Part shown: piece after piece, positions 35,419 through 44,578 of the stretch
Position numbering within the stretch: the stretch's first letter is position 1
How the letters are laid out: each line of letters begins with the position of its first letter
Assembly (NCBI RefSeq): GCF_900114645.1
Contig: NZ_FOTR01000003.1
Location: 1-64,000 of the forward strand
Length of the DNA: 64,000 nucleotides
Reading direction: 5' to 3'
DNA from: Gracilibacillus orientalis
Lineage (GTDB): Bacteria > Bacillota > Bacilli > Bacillales > Amphibacillaceae
The notes under the pieces: model-generated
The model's database searches: none
Seen by the model: only the letters and a program-made list of their open reading frames with translations
Told to the model about the DNA's origin: nothing
Program-made: the position numbers and the translations under genes

Positions 35419-36909
35419 TTATAATTCTAGCAAATCTAAATGTCTTCCGATATGTTTTACTAACGCTGATCGATAGGCATCTTCGTTCTTCATTAGAGTA
35501 GTGAAGAATTCTGTTCTAAACAAGTCAGCACCGGATTCACTTTTAGCCGTTAAGAGTATGCCATATGTAACATGGAATAATTGACGAGATGCGTCATAAT
35601 CCATATAAGATGGCAAATCCTCATCTGCTGTTTCTGCTAATGGTGCAATGCTGTCTAAATCTGGTGTTACGTGATAATACTTCAACGTCTCTTCAAAATG
35701 CTCTTCGGCATAGGCATGCATACGACGATAAAGATCCGGATTCAATTGTGCAATAACTCGAACTGCTTCTAGCCAGTTGGTACCTGCTGTTTTAATATGC
35801 AGTAATCCTTCCGTATGCTTACCGATGATCGGAAATACACTGAATTTGTCACTACCAGAGTGAATACTTAACTTGTAGCTAAAGTACTTAGCAATTTCAG
35901 CATGCTCATGTAATTCTTTTTCAAATTGCGTAAGATCTCCAATATAATCAATACCTTTTTGGAACTCACCACAGAATCTAGGAGCTAAACTTTGAACGGT
36001 AACACCTCTTCTGCGGAGCTCTTCTGCAACGAAAAAGTGAGCTTCTGGTGCAGTAACTGTTTCTGTTTCATCAATCGAGATTTCAAAATCGATCGCTTTT
36101 TCTGCTTTGGATATATATTCGTTATACACATGCTCCATAAAATCAACCGCTTCACCATAAACAAGTACATTTTTATGAAGACTTGCTTCATCAAACGATA
36201 TATCCAGTCCCTGTACATTAAATGTTTTGTTTAAATAATGACTGTTAAAGTATTCTTTGCGATCTACAGGTAAATCTGCATATGCCTTATGCACATCTTC
36301 TTCTGTTGCACCTTCAATATCATTGCGAATCTGCTCGGAACAATCCAAAGTGACAAAAGAAAAACCTAAATCCAACGCATATTCAATATCTTTTTCCAGC
36401 TTAATATGGTCAGCATCTGCTCCAAATCCGTCTTTATAGCCTTCCTGGAATACAGCGAAAGTTGCGGCATCTAAAATATCAGTCATTGTGCGGTTTAACA
36501 AGGTTAATTCACGAACACTTTGCTGAGCCAAGATCGGCTTTACTTTTCTCCCTTTGACCGTCTCAATATGTCCAGGCGATGCTATACCTAAACGGTCACC
36601 AAGACCCATAGTCGCAATTTCCGTACCAAATGCCTGTGGTTTCGTATAATCAAAGAATTGATTCAATATTTTACTATTTTCATGTGTTAATGGACATACC
36701 TTCCCGTTTTCCACGGCATCCCCTTGTAAAGCATCGAATAATGGTCCTGCTCCTGCTGCTACCAAATATTTTGTTGTATTTGATTTCGCCATAACAACGA
36801 AAGCATTATCTTTCTTTTCAAAAGATTTCTCATAAACATGTATTGCTTCCGATGAATTCGGTAACTTTCCCGCTTGCAATGCTTCCACTACTGATTGAAA
36901 TTGTTCCAA
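35419..36909 (-). CDS. uxaE: D-tagaturonate epimerase
   Basis: A 496-residue cytosolic protein of the UxaE family, first defined in Thermotoga, which interconverts D-tagaturonate and D-fructuronate. It lets galacturonate join the glucuronate branch without the UxaB/UxaA route. Recognised from overall sequence, including MGLGDRLGIASPGHIE, DGFGADADHIKLEKDIEYA and YKLSIHSGSDKFSVFPIIGK. The start is TTG 36909 with AAAGGAG about 9 bases upstream. It is divergent from the LacI-type gene with a shared palindromic operator. It is probably cotranscribed with uxaC. Confidence 0.88.
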   Translation of the reverse strand: MEQFQSVVEALQAGKLPNSSEAIHVYEKSFEKKDNAFVVMAKSNTTKYLVAAGAGPLFDALQGDAVENGKVCPLTHENSKILNQFFDYTKPQAFGTEIATMGLGDRLGIASPGHIETVKGRKVKPILAQQSVRELTLLNRTMTDILDAATFAVFQEGYKDGFGADADHIKLEKDIEYALDLGFSFVTLDCSEQIRNDIEGATEEDVHKAYADLPVDRKEYFNSHYLNKTFNVQGLDISFDEASLHKNVLVYGEAVDFMEHVYNEYISKAEKAIDFEISIDETETVTAPEAHFFVAEELRRRGVTVQSLAPRFCGEFQKGIDYIGDLTQFEKELHEHAEIAKYFSYKLSIHSGSDKFSVFPIIGKHTEGLLHIKTAGTNWLEAVRVIAQLNPDLYRRMHAYAEEHFEETLKYYHVTPDLDSIAPLAETADEDLPSYMDYDASRQLFHVTYGILLTAKSESGADLFRTEFFTTLMKNEDAYRSALVKHIGRHLDLLEL

Positions 36910-36957
36910 TTATCTCCACTCCTTTTTTGTTAACGGTTCCATTGTTTCAACAAAATT

Positions 36958-36988
36958 AATAACAACGTTGTTATTTTTATGATATACT
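36958..36988. promoter_or_regulatory. 18-bp palindromic operator and promoter between uxaE and the lacI-type gene
   Basis: AATAACAACGTTGTTATT (36958-36975) is a perfect palindrome centred on CG, the layout expected of a LacI-family operator. It directly precedes an extended -10 element TGATATACT (36980-36988) for the rightward regulator gene. Binding by that regulator would control both divergent genes; this is inferred. Confidence 0.65.
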
Positions 36989-37050
36989 ATTTGAAAATAG
37001 AACACAACTATAAATCATACAATTTTTCAGAAAGTTAAAGGTGATTAATC

Positions 37051-38043
37051 ATGAGTGTAACCATAAAAGATATTGCCAAAGAAGCGAATGTCAGCTATTC
37101 CACTGTATCCAAAGCATTAAATAGTAGTCCTCTTGTAAAAGAAGTGACAAAACAGAAAATCCTGCGTGTCGCAAAAGAAATGGGATACGAACCAAATTTA
37201 GCCGCCAAACAATTAGTTCGAAAAAAGACAGAAGTAGTAGGCTTAATTTGGCCAACAATTGAAAGAATCGTACTCGCCACTTTAGTAACCAATATTAGTA
37301 AGGCATTTGCATCCACTCGTTATTCGATGATTTTGTCTGTAGACTCCACAGAAACAGCGATGGAATCCTTTAAAAAATTCCAAGTGGATGGCATGATTGT
37401 TTTTGCTGAATCAGAAAACATGGTCCCCGAAGAAAATATTCCCCTCGTTGCCTACGGTGTATCGGGGAAAAGCGAGGTAACTTACCCAATCATAGATGCC
37501 AATCATGAACAGGCCATGGATACAGCCGTTCAATACTTATATGATTTAGGGCACCGAAACATTGCTTATGTCGGGTTAATGAATACAGATGACGCGCTGC
37601 AAAATGAGAAAGTAGAAGGGTATCAAAAGGTTATACAAAAAATGGGACTTACCGAGCTAAATATTGCTACCAATGGCTTAGATTGGTTTGATGGTTACCT
37701 AGCAGTCGATGATGTATTACATTTAGACAAACGTCCAACTGCTATTATAGGTAGTAGTTATGATATTAGTAGTGGTATTTTACGTGCACTACAAGAAAAA
37801 GGGTTCGGCGTACCAGATGACATATCTTTAATCAGCTATGATAATATTCCCCAAATGGAAACAACCGAAATTCCAATGACCTGTATTGGGGTGCCGGTAG
37901 ACGAGCTTGCCGAAGAGATCGTGCAGACAATTATTGAGCGGATTGAATCTGAAGAAAAAAATGTTATCAAGAAGCTAAATCCATCTCTAACAGAACGAGA
38001 AAGCGCTGGACCAGTACCAGAAGAAGATGTAACTTCTAGCTAG
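37051..38043 (+). CDS. LacI-family transcriptional regulator
   Basis: A 330-residue regulator. The N-terminal LacI helix-turn-helix (VTIKDIAKEANVSYSTVSKAL, residues about 3-23, followed by the hinge) precedes a periplasmic-binding-protein-like effector domain (about 60-325). AAAGG lies upstream of the ATG. It is divergent from uxaE with an 18-bp palindrome between them, so it most likely represses uxaE and uxaC and responds to a hexuronate intermediate. This role matches UxuR/ExuR-type LacI proteins of Bacillaceae but the effector is not known. Confidence 0.9.
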   Translation: MSVTIKDIAKEANVSYSTVSKALNSSPLVKEVTKQKILRVAKEMGYEPNLAAKQLVRKKTEVVGLIWPTIERIVLATLVTNISKAFASTRYSMILSVDSTETAMESFKKFQVDGMIVFAESENMVPEENIPLVAYGVSGKSEVTYPIIDANHEQAMDTAVQYLYDLGHRNIAYVGLMNTDDALQNEKVEGYQKVIQKMGLTELNIATNGLDWFDGYLAVDDVLHLDKRPTAIIGSSYDISSGILRALQEKGFGVPDDISLISYDNIPQMETTEIPMTCIGVPVDELAEEIVQTIIERIESEEKNVIKKLNPSLTERESAGPVPEEDVTSS

Positions 38044-38054
38044 AACGGTAATGT

Positions 38055-38091
38055 GAGACTTCCATTAGTGGGGTTTTTTGACCCCAACTAA
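38055..38091 (+). repeat. Short interspersed repeat, copy 2, with hairpin
   Basis: GAGACTTCCATTAGTGGGGT plus TTT (38055-38077) repeats the word at 16279-16301. Here it continues into a hairpin TTAG-T-GGGG/CCCC-AA-CTAA (38065-38091) with a T-run in the loop. It lies just behind the lacI-type stop codon and may act as its terminator. Confidence 0.5.
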
Positions 38092-38104
38092 ACTTATCAG
38101 GGTA

Positions 38105-38326
38105 TTAGCGTGTATCATATGCACCTGAACGAATCAAATGCATTCGTTTTTCGAGATGATTTTTCAAGTCTTTTTGCTTTTTATTAGTTATAAGCTCTAC
38201 TTCGTCTTGATGGTATACAAACGTCTTGCAAGCCAGTCGGTCTAACACTCGAATAAAGCGTTGTTGCATACCTTCTTCGAAAAATGTTTGGATTTTATAT
38301 TGGTCTTTTGTTTTTTTAAACATCAT
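38105..38326 (-). CDS. Small basic protein of unknown function
   Basis: A 73-residue protein that I do not recognise. It is rich in lysine and arginine (FKKTKDQYKIQTF, KKQKDLKNHLEKRMHLIR), has no membrane segment or signal peptide and is predicted to be mostly helical. A good RBS (AAGGAGA, 7 bases before ATG) supports it as a real gene. It stands alone between the lacI-type gene and a deacetylase gene. Confidence 0.6.
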   Translation of the reverse strand: MMFKKTKDQYKIQTFFEEGMQQRFIRVLDRLACKTFVYHQDEVELITNKKQKDLKNHLEKRMHLIRSGAYDTR

Positions 38327-38472
38327 TGCTGTCTCTCCTTATGTACTACATTCGGCAAAAATAATGGTCATCCAACAAATAATGAAAATGGTGCACAGGA
38401 CGAACACATCGAACAGAATAACTGAGTGTGTCAAACACCCAAGCATTTTTGTTACATAACAGTATCCAGACT

Positions 38473-39444
38473 CTAATCTTTTACTATTTCTGGTACTGTT
38501 ACAAACTCATATCCTTCTGCACGTAATTCATCAATCATTTGGGGCAATGCCTCGACTGTTTCGAATGGTCCTGAAGCATGATAATTATGCTGAAGCACAA
38601 TTACACCTGGATTAGCCTCCTTCATCACTGTAGAAACAATTTCCTCTGCAGAAATTCCGCTCCAATCTTTTGTATCAGCAGACCACATAACAGCCTTGTA
38701 ACCCCTGTTATGAAGCAATTCCAGTTGATGATCTTCTATTTCTCCAAATGGGGGCCGGAATAAATTGGGTTTTATACCGATAATTTCTTCTATTTCTTCA
38801 CTGGCAGATTGTATGTTATCGATAAATTGCTCTTCTTCTAACTCAGGCAAATGCGGATGATCCCAAGTATGATTACCTATCACATGACCTTCTTCATGTA
38901 TTTGTTCTACTATTTCTGGATATTCTTTAGCCCTCTCTCCTAAAACAAAAAAGGTTGCTTTTACATTCTTTTTCTTTAGAATCTCTAAAATCTCCGGAGT
39001 ATATGTATCTTCTGGACCGTCGTCAAATGTTAGTGCCATTCTTTTTTTACTTGAATCCCCTAGATAAACCTTATCATGCTGTATCGGTTTATTAATTTTT
39101 TGTCCTGGATAAATCCATGTAAGAAATGGAAATGTTAGAAGCGATGGGTTAGCTTCGATTAATTCTGGTAATGGGATTCCTAATTGAATAGCTACTTTAT
39201 AAAGTGTGTCGCCTTCCTTCACTATATACGAATCGGGAACCTCCAGATATTTATTTGGATTAAGTATAGTAGATTGTAATTGGTTTAGATTAGCAATAGT
39301 CTCTGTTGATGTACCAAACTTATCAGAAATTTTCAATAATGTATCTCCGGGTTGCACTGTATAAGACTCGGCGATAACCGTTTTATGAAACACAGATAGA
39401 CAAACTAAGCCTATTAAACTTAAAATAGTTACCTTTTTTAGCAT
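38473..39444 (-). CDS. LysM-domain polysaccharide deacetylase
   Basis: A secreted protein of about 323 residues. It has a signal peptide (about 1-26), two LysM modules (YTVQPGDTLLKISDKFG and YIVKEGDTLYKVAIQLG) that bind peptidoglycan, and a NodB deacetylase domain (about 135-320) with ALTFDDGPE, GNHTWDHPH and RPPFGE. It probably deacetylates peptidoglycan or chitin-like sugars at the cell wall. The start is uncertain: AGGAGG lies 15 bases before ATG 39444, while ATG 39468 has no RBS. It is monocistronic. Confidence 0.87.
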   Translation of the reverse strand: MLKKVTILSLIGLVCLSVFHKTVIAESYTVQPGDTLLKISDKFGTSTETIANLNQLQSTILNPNKYLEVPDSYIVKEGDTLYKVAIQLGIPLPELIEANPSLLTFPFLTWIYPGQKINKPIQHDKVYLGDSSKKRMALTFDDGPEDTYTPEILEILKKKNVKATFFVLGERAKEYPEIVEQIHEEGHVIGNHTWDHPHLPELEEEQFIDNIQSASEEIEEIIGIKPNLFRPPFGEIEDHQLELLHNRGYKAVMWSADTKDWSGISAEEIVSTVMKEANPGVIVLQHNYHASGPFETVEALPQMIDELRAEGYEFVTVPEIVKD

Positions 39445-39563
39445 AATGTTGATTACATTCCTCCTCATTGCTTATAAATTAATATTCGATAGAATCATTT
39501 ATTTTGTGATGGTTGGACATTGTTTCGTTATATTTCTTGTGATTAAATAAGAATTCTGTTAAC

Positions 39564-39604
39564 AAAACAAGTCAGTGGAGATATTTTCCCCACTGACTTG
39601 TTTT
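39564..39604 (-). terminator. Terminator of the PepSY gene
   Basis: Perfect 15-bp stem (39564-39578 with 39590-39604), about 40 bp behind the PepSY gene stop codon, with an A/T-run on each side. Confidence 0.75.
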
Positions 39605-39642
39605 AACACGAGCTTTCATAAACTCATACGCTATACTACCTA

Positions 39643-40473
39643 TTAATTATCGTAGTCTACTTTAAGGATTTCACCATTTCTTGCATCTATCTCTAACTCT
39701 ACTTCCCCTTTATCTGTTCTAATTTCGATTTCATAGATGTATCTGCCATCATCTTCATCTAATTCTAATTCTTTGATTGTTCCAGAATATTTTTCTAATG
39801 CAAGGGAACGGGCTTCATCTGCTGAAATTATACTATTCGTATTATCTGATGATTTTTTTGGTTTAGCTTCTGCTTCATCATCATCATCTACTGAGATATA
39901 AACAACTTCACCAGAATTTGCATTAATCTCTAACTCTACTTCAGCCTTTTCAGTCAGAATTTCTAGCTCATAATTGTAATTTCCATCGTCTTCATCAAGT
40001 TCAATCTCTTTTACTGTTCCAGAATACATTTCAGTTGCAATTGTTTTTGCTTCTTCAATTGAAAGTAATGTACTTGTTTGATTCTTTGCTTCTCCCTTAT
40101 CATCATCTCTGCTATTTTGTTGGTTATCAGAAAGTGATACTGTCGTAACTTCTTTTTCAGACTGGTTGTTTGTTACTTGCTCCTTATCTTTTCTTAATTC
40201 TTTCTCTTCTATATTAATAATTTCACCAGTTTCAGCGTCTACTTTTAACTCATATTCACGATCTGTTTCTTCGATTTCAACTTCATATACTTTTTCATTG
40301 TCGTCTAACTCAAACTCCATAACCTCTCCTGAGAATTTCGAAGCTACCTTTTGTTCTGCTTCTTCTTGTGATAAATAAGCACTAGCCGGAGTAACTGAGA
40401 ATTGTATTGCTGCTAATACCACTCCCGTTACAATTAACCCTGATACTATTGTGAGAAAGGTTTTGTTTTTCAT
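39643..40473 (-). CDS. Secreted protein with three PepSY domains
   Basis: A 276-residue protein with a signal peptide or N-terminal anchor (about residues 5-30, cleavage near ASAYLS). Three PepSY repeats follow (about 32-95, 135-195 and 215-275), each with a core like ELDEDDGRYIYEIEI and ending with NGEI-type turns. Linkers are Asn/Asp/Glu-rich. PepSY domains are thought to inhibit or chaperone proteases or to bind the envelope; the role here is unknown. ATG 40473 is preferred over TTG 40479 because AAGGAGG lies 8 bases upstream. The domains look like products of internal duplication. Confidence 0.85.
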   Translation of the reverse strand: MKNKTFLTIVSGLIVTGVVLAAIQFSVTPASAYLSQEEAEQKVASKFSGEVMEFELDDNEKVYEVEIEETDREYELKVDAETGEIINIEEKELRKDKEQVTNNQSEKEVTTVSLSDNQQNSRDDDKGEAKNQTSTLLSIEEAKTIATEMYSGTVKEIELDEDDGNYNYELEILTEKAEVELEINANSGEVVYISVDDDDEAEAKPKKSSDNTNSIISADEARSLALEKYSGTIKELELDEDDGRYIYEIEIRTDKGEVELEIDARNGEILKVDYDN

Positions 40474-40589
40474 TTTCAATTCCTCCTTGTTTGTTGTTAC
40501 TTATATAATAGCCAAGGAAGATGAGTATACCCTGAGAGAAAAATGAGAAAACCGTGAGAAATTATTACATTTTCTCTCTAAAAAACAAA

Positions 40590-40621
40590 AACCCGCTTCC
40601 AACATTTGTCGAAAACGGGTT
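40590..40621 (-). terminator. Terminator of the azoreductase gene
   Basis: Stem AACCCG/CGGGTT (40590-40595 with 40616-40621), extended by GCTTC/GAAAA-type pairing, followed on the minus strand by a T-run. Confidence 0.75.
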
Positions 40622-40626
40622 AATAT

Positions 40627-41271
40627 TTAAACTTTAAGAGTTAATTCTCCTAAACGTTGTGCAGATGCTTTTACTTCTTCCAAACCTGCAGCAATGATCT
40701 CATCAGTCTTATCAGGCATGGCATTATGTCCTTCTATAATTACCTCATCTATAACTTCCATACCAAATACTCCACCAACTACATTGCGCATATAGTTCAC
40801 TGCCATTTCCATTGGAGCTGCTTCAGGTGTGGAGTAAATCCCTCCACGAGCATTTAGGAAAATTGTTTTTTTATCTGTTAATAACGGAATCAAGTTACCT
40901 TCAGCGCTATAATTAAATGAGAAGCCTGCTGCATATACATAGTCAATGAAAGTTTGTAATTTTGCCGGGATTGTCAAATTCCATAACGGAAAGGCAAAAA
41001 CAACTACGTCTGCAGCTGAAACGGCATCCATTGCTTTTTGTTTTGCAGCTAGAAGGCGTGATTCTATATCTGTTAGTTCCTCATCATTTTCTACTTTACT
41101 AAAAGCATTGAACATATCCTGACCGAAGAATGGTGTATCTTCTTCATACACATCATACGTTTTAATATTTAATTCTTTACCTTCCAATTCATCCGTAAAA
41201 GCTTCATACATTTTACTGGAAATCCCTTCTGTTGAAGGGCGATTGTTCGCCTTTACCACTAATACATTCAT
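40627..41271 (-). CDS. azoR: FMN-dependent NADH-azoreductase
   Basis: A 214-residue flavodoxin-fold enzyme of the AzoR family, which reduces quinones and azo compounds with NADH. Family features are the N-terminal VLVVKANNRPS, AFPLWNLTIPAKLQTFIDYV, and NARGGIYS where FMN contacts lie. AAAGGAGA precedes the ATG. In B. subtilis such enzymes belong to the quinone-stress response together with MhqO-type dioxygenases, one of which lies at 14.5 kb. It is monocistronic here. Confidence 0.92.
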   Translation of the reverse strand: MNVLVVKANNRPSTEGISSKMYEAFTDELEGKELNIKTYDVYEEDTPFFGQDMFNAFSKVENDEELTDIESRLLAAKQKAMDAVSAADVVVFAFPLWNLTIPAKLQTFIDYVYAAGFSFNYSAEGNLIPLLTDKKTIFLNARGGIYSTPEAAPMEMAVNYMRNVVGGVFGMEVIDEVIIEGHNAMPDKTDEIIAAGLEEVKASAQRLGELTLKV

Positions 41272-41429
41272 GTTGAAAAACTCTCCTTTGTTACTAATTT
41301 ATTTCTAACCAACCTTATTGTAATATAATAGATTGATAACCTATAGTACGCACTTTAAAGTGGCATAGTATCAAAAAGGATACTATTAAATATTTGGCAA
41401 AACAATTTTACATAAATACTGGAAGCCAG

Positions 41430-41894
41430 TTATTTTAATAGCTTCCATACCGATTGGTATACATCTTTAAGCGGAATATTATGAAGCTCTGCTATCTTTT
41501 TACAATCCTCGTATTCCGGGGATGCTTTGACTACCTTCCCTTTCTGTACACCTTCTTTTACGGTGACAGGCCCCCACTCTGTGTCGACTGTCCTTATGCT
41601 TCGCTCCATCCGGTATACTGTCAACGGATAGTAGCGAATTCCCAAGGTTGTCGTTTCAGATAAAAGGATATTCTTCATTTCTGTTAACTGAGTTTCACTG
41701 CATAACAATTGTAATTGGACAGCAGGGCGATTCTTCTTCATGTAAATAGGTGTATAATATACATCATTTGCTCCTGCTTCGAACAGCTTATCCATCACAT
41801 AGCCAAGCCATTCCCCCGGAGTGTCATCCAAATTCACTTCTATTTTGATCATATTTTGATCCATATGTTCATGATCTGGCGGGTGTTTACTCAT
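41430..41894 (-). CDS. larC: LarC C-terminal half (nickel-pincer cofactor cyclometallase, LarC2)
   Basis: A 154-residue protein matching only the C-terminal domain of LarC (formerly DUF111), with IKIEVNLDDTPGEWLGYVMD, DVYYTPIYMKKNRPAVQLQ and EGVQKGKVVKASPEYEDCKK. LarC inserts nickel into the pincer cofactor of lactate racemase-type enzymes. ATG 41894 with GAGGTG upstream is chosen; the frame is open from 41939. The matching N-terminal half is encoded at 62752-63519, about 21 kb away, so the enzyme is split between two loci. In lactobacilli the halves are joined by ribosomal frameshifting. larA, larB and larE are not in this window. Confidence 0.85.
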   Translation of the reverse strand: MSKHPPDHEHMDQNMIKIEVNLDDTPGEWLGYVMDKLFEAGANDVYYTPIYMKKNRPAVQLQLLCSETQLTEMKNILLSETTTLGIRYYPLTVYRMERSIRTVDTEWGPVTVKEGVQKGKVVKASPEYEDCKKIAELHNIPLKDVYQSVWKLLK

Positions 41895-41988
41895 TAACTT
41901 CACCTCATACCCTTTTACTATAGTACTTTTCAGATACACAGCTACTTTTTAACCACCACAGTTAACTTAAAACTATTAATATCCTGCT

Positions 41989-42738
41989 TTACACTTCTGG
42001 TAAAATCCGATTTAGAAATTGTTTTGTTCTGGGCTCTTTTGGTTGTTCCAGTACTTCCTTTGGATCACCTTGTTCGACAATATAACCGCCATCCATGAAG
42101 ATGAGATGGTCGGACACATGTTTAGCGAAAGATACCTCGTGGGTTACGACTACCATGGTCCAGCCTTCATTTGCTAAATCTTTAATAACGCCCAGCACCT
42201 CACCAATCAACTCAGGATCAAGTGCAGATGTCGGCTCATCAAACAGCATTAATTCCGGCTCGATCGCAAGTGCACGCGCAATACCGACACGTTGTTGCTG
42301 GCCACCTGATAATTGATGTGGGAATAAGTCCATCTTATCCTGCAAGCCTACTTTTTCTAATAATCGTTCTGCTTCATTTGTTGCTGTTTGTTTATCCTTT
42401 TTCTGTACGATGACAGGACCTTCTATAACATTCTCTAATGCGGTCTTGTGTGGGAAAAGGTTATACGATTGAAAAACCATTCCCGATTTTCTTCTCAATT
42501 GAAGCATCTCACTTTTTCTTAGCTTCTGGTTAAAATCTAATGAAAAATCGTCATGAAATTGAAAGTGTCCTTGTCCAGGTATTTCCAGTCCATTTAAACA
42601 ACGCAATAATGTTGTCTTACCAGAACCAGAAGGACCCATAATCGTCACGACTTTTCCTTTTCCTATGTTTAAATCAATATCCTTAAGAACCGCTAATTCA
42701 CCAAAGCTTTTTTGAAGTCCTTTGATTGTTAAAAGCAC
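41989..42738 (-). CDS. tcyC: Amino-acid ABC transporter ATPase (cystine type)
   Basis: A 249-residue ATPase with Walker [10 protein letters not shown], signature [15 protein letters not shown] and Walker [15 protein letters not shown]. It belongs to the polar amino-acid group (GlnQ/TcyC). The start is GTG 42738 with GAGGGGGG upstream. Together with the permease and binding protein it forms an operon that matches TcyABC in subunit sizes. Assignment to cystine rests on the binding protein sequence and is moderate. Confidence 0.85.
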   Translation of the reverse strand: MLLTIKGLQKSFGELAVLKDIDLNIGKGKVVTIMGPSGSGKTTLLRCLNGLEIPGQGHFQFHDDFSLDFNQKLRKSEMLQLRRKSGMVFQSYNLFPHKTALENVIEGPVIVQKKDKQTATNEAERLLEKVGLQDKMDLFPHQLSGGQQQRVGIARALAIEPELMLFDEPTSALDPELIGEVLGVIKDLANEGWTMVVVTHEVSFAKHVSDHLIFMDGGYIVEQGDPKEVLEQPKEPRTKQFLNRILPEV

Positions 42739-42750
42739 GTTATCCCCCCT

Positions 42751-43455
42751 CTACTTTGCTATATAACGTTCCAGCCTGCGCTCAATGAGTTCCTGTACAA
42801 TGGATAATAAAAAGCAAATAATCCAATATAAGACCGCTGCTTCTGTATATAAAAGCAGAAAATCAAATGTATTAGCTGCAATTTCCTGTGCTTTACGAAA
42901 TAATTCCGTTACTAGAATCAACGAGGCTAGTGACGTATCCTTTACTAAACTAATAAATGTATTCGAGAGAGGTGGAACGGAAACTCTTGTTGCTTGTGGC
43001 AAGATAATTCTTCTCAAAGTTGTTGCATATGTCATCCCGACTGTATAGCCAGCTTCCCATTGACCTTTTGGAATCGAAGAAATCGACGCACGAATCACTT
43101 CTGATGCATATGCCCCGACATTCAATGAAAAAGCTATAACAGCACTTGGTAATGGGTCAATCGTTAAACCGATAGTTGGTAACCCGTAGAACACAATAAA
43201 TAATTGTACTAATAGCGGTGTACCTCTAACAGCCGAGACATAAAAAACAGCAGGTGCACGTACAATGGCAACCGGTGACAAGCGCATCACCGCTGTAATT
43301 AAAGCAAGAATGACACCAAGTACAAAAGAAACAAGTGCAAGGGGAATCGTATATTTGATTGCCCCTTCCACCATTGGCCAGAGTGCTCGAAGAATTAAAT
43401 CCCAATTCCCTGACCCATTTGTGACAGTATACAACAGATTATTGGCTAGAAACAT
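42751..43455 (-). CDS. tcyB: Amino-acid ABC transporter permease (cystine type)
   Basis: A 234-residue membrane protein with five or six helices and the typical loop EVIRASISSIPKGQWEAGYT followed by RIILPQATRVSVPPLSNTFI of HisM/GlnP-type permeases. The start is set at ATG 43455, inside the end of the binding-protein gene; TTG 43464 and GTG 43461 in the same frame are alternatives. The size equals that of the TcyB family. It is translationally coupled to the upstream gene. Confidence 0.85.
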   Translation of the reverse strand: MFLANNLLYTVTNGSGNWDLILRALWPMVEGAIKYTIPLALVSFVLGVILALITAVMRLSPVAIVRAPAVFYVSAVRGTPLLVQLFIVFYGLPTIGLTIDPLPSAVIAFSLNVGAYASEVIRASISSIPKGQWEAGYTVGMTYATTLRRIILPQATRVSVPPLSNTFISLVKDTSLASLILVTELFRKAQEIAANTFDFLLLYTEAAVLYWIICFLLSIVQELIERRLERYIAK

Positions 43456-44284
43456 CTTCACCAAACCATTCGTCGGATATTTCCGCTAATGTACCATCTT
43501 CTTTCATTTCTGCTAATGCTTCGTTAAATGCTTCTACCAGTTCTTCATTTCCTTTTTGGAATGCAAAAGCCGACTCAGAAACATCGTCCTGTTCTGCTGC
43601 AATTTTAATTGATTCGTCTCCTGTTTCATTGATATATTCCAATATCGCTAATCTGTCATTTACCGTTAGGTCCACGCGTCCTAGTTTAATATTTTCAATT
43701 GCTTGAGCAAGACCTTCTACTCCAATAATTTCTGCCCCATTTTCTTCCGCAATTGAGCTGAAGTTACTTGTTAAGGACTGCGCTGATTGTTTACCTTCGA
43801 TATCTTCAAACGATGTAACATCATCATTATCTTCAGGAACAACCACTACTGCACCTGTGTAAGTATATGGTTCCGATAAGTCATAAGTTTCTAAACGCTT
43901 TTCGTTAATCCCTACTTGGTTAGCAACCACATCAAAGCGTGCTGCATTTAAACCAGCAAACATGGAATCCCACTGTGTTTCTTTAAATTCCACTTCTAAA
44001 TCTAAACGAGAAGCTACCTCACGCATCACTTCCACATCATAACCTGTTAGATTATCTTCTTCATCATGGAAAGTAAATGGTGCATATGTTCCTTCCGTAC
44101 CTACTGTAATCACACCAGCTTCTTGAATTTGTTCATATGAGTTTGTTGCTGTTTCAGCTTCCTCATTTGTTGTGTCTTGTTCATTGTCGCTTCCTGTATT
44201 TTGTTCTTCTTGATCAGCAGTTCCACATGCTGCAAGTAAAACAAGTAAACCAATAATCAGAATAAAAAATTGGATTCTTTTCAT
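43439..44284 (-). CDS. tcyA: Amino-acid ABC transporter binding lipoprotein (cystine type)
   Basis: A 281-residue lipoprotein with signal peptide and lipobox LAAC (near residues 17-20), an acidic linker to about residue 50, and a class 3 solute-binding domain. TVGTEGTYAPFTFHDEED, LTGYDVEVMREVA and DVVANQVGINEKRLETYDLS closely resemble cystine-binding TcyA/FliY proteins. Glutamine or other polar amino acids are less likely. GGGGG precedes the ATG. A promoter with TATAAT lies at 44331-44359. It heads the tcyABC operon. Confidence 0.86.
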   Translation of the reverse strand: MKRIQFFILIIGLLVLLAACGTADQEEQNTGSDNEQDTTNEEAETATNSYEQIQEAGVITVGTEGTYAPFTFHDEEDNLTGYDVEVMREVASRLDLEVEFKETQWDSMFAGLNAARFDVVANQVGINEKRLETYDLSEPYTYTGAVVVVPEDNDDVTSFEDIEGKQSAQSLTSNFSSIAEENGAEIIGVEGLAQAIENIKLGRVDLTVNDRLAILEYINETGDESIKIAAEQDDVSESAFAFQKGNEELVEAFNEALAEMKEDGTLAEISDEWFGEDVSSQ

Positions 44285-44330
44285 GTTGATAACCCCCAGT
44301 AATGTTGTCGGTTTTAAACTTTCTTTGCTG

Positions 44331-44359
44331 ATTATACATCACGGCATATTTAAAGTAAA
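44331..44359 (-). promoter_or_regulatory. Probable sigma-A promoter of the tcyABC operon
   Basis: On the minus strand TTTACT (44354-44359) and TATAAT (44331-44336) are separated by exactly 17 bp, 47 bp upstream of the tcyA start. Confidence 0.6.
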
Positions 44360-44362
44360 ACA

Positions 44363-44402
44363 AAAGAGAAGGGACGGATCAATAAATTAGTCTCTTCTCT
44401 TT
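44363..44402. terminator. Terminator between kduD and tcyA
   Basis: A 13-bp stem with one mismatch (44363-44375 with 44390-44402) bounded by A- and T-rich ends. It lies 177 bp behind kduD and just upstream of the tcy promoter, so it isolates the pectin operon from the cystine operon. The remaining 175 bp up to kduD show nothing clear. Confidence 0.7.
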
Positions 44403-44578
44403 CATGATAAATATGCTACTTTTGCCACAGATACTGAATACTTTTATCAATATATGGCTACTTTGTATTTTCTAATAACACTTCAATAAATGGTTTCTGC
44501 TTTTTTCCACTGTTTCTTTTTTAATACGAAGAAAGACAGAGACCATTTGTTAAAATGACCACTGCCCTTCTGTTTGAA

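Noticed and set aside
44285-44578. Possible SAM or T-box riboswitch before the cystine importer
   Set aside because: The conserved segments of neither class were found; only a promoter and a terminator are visible.
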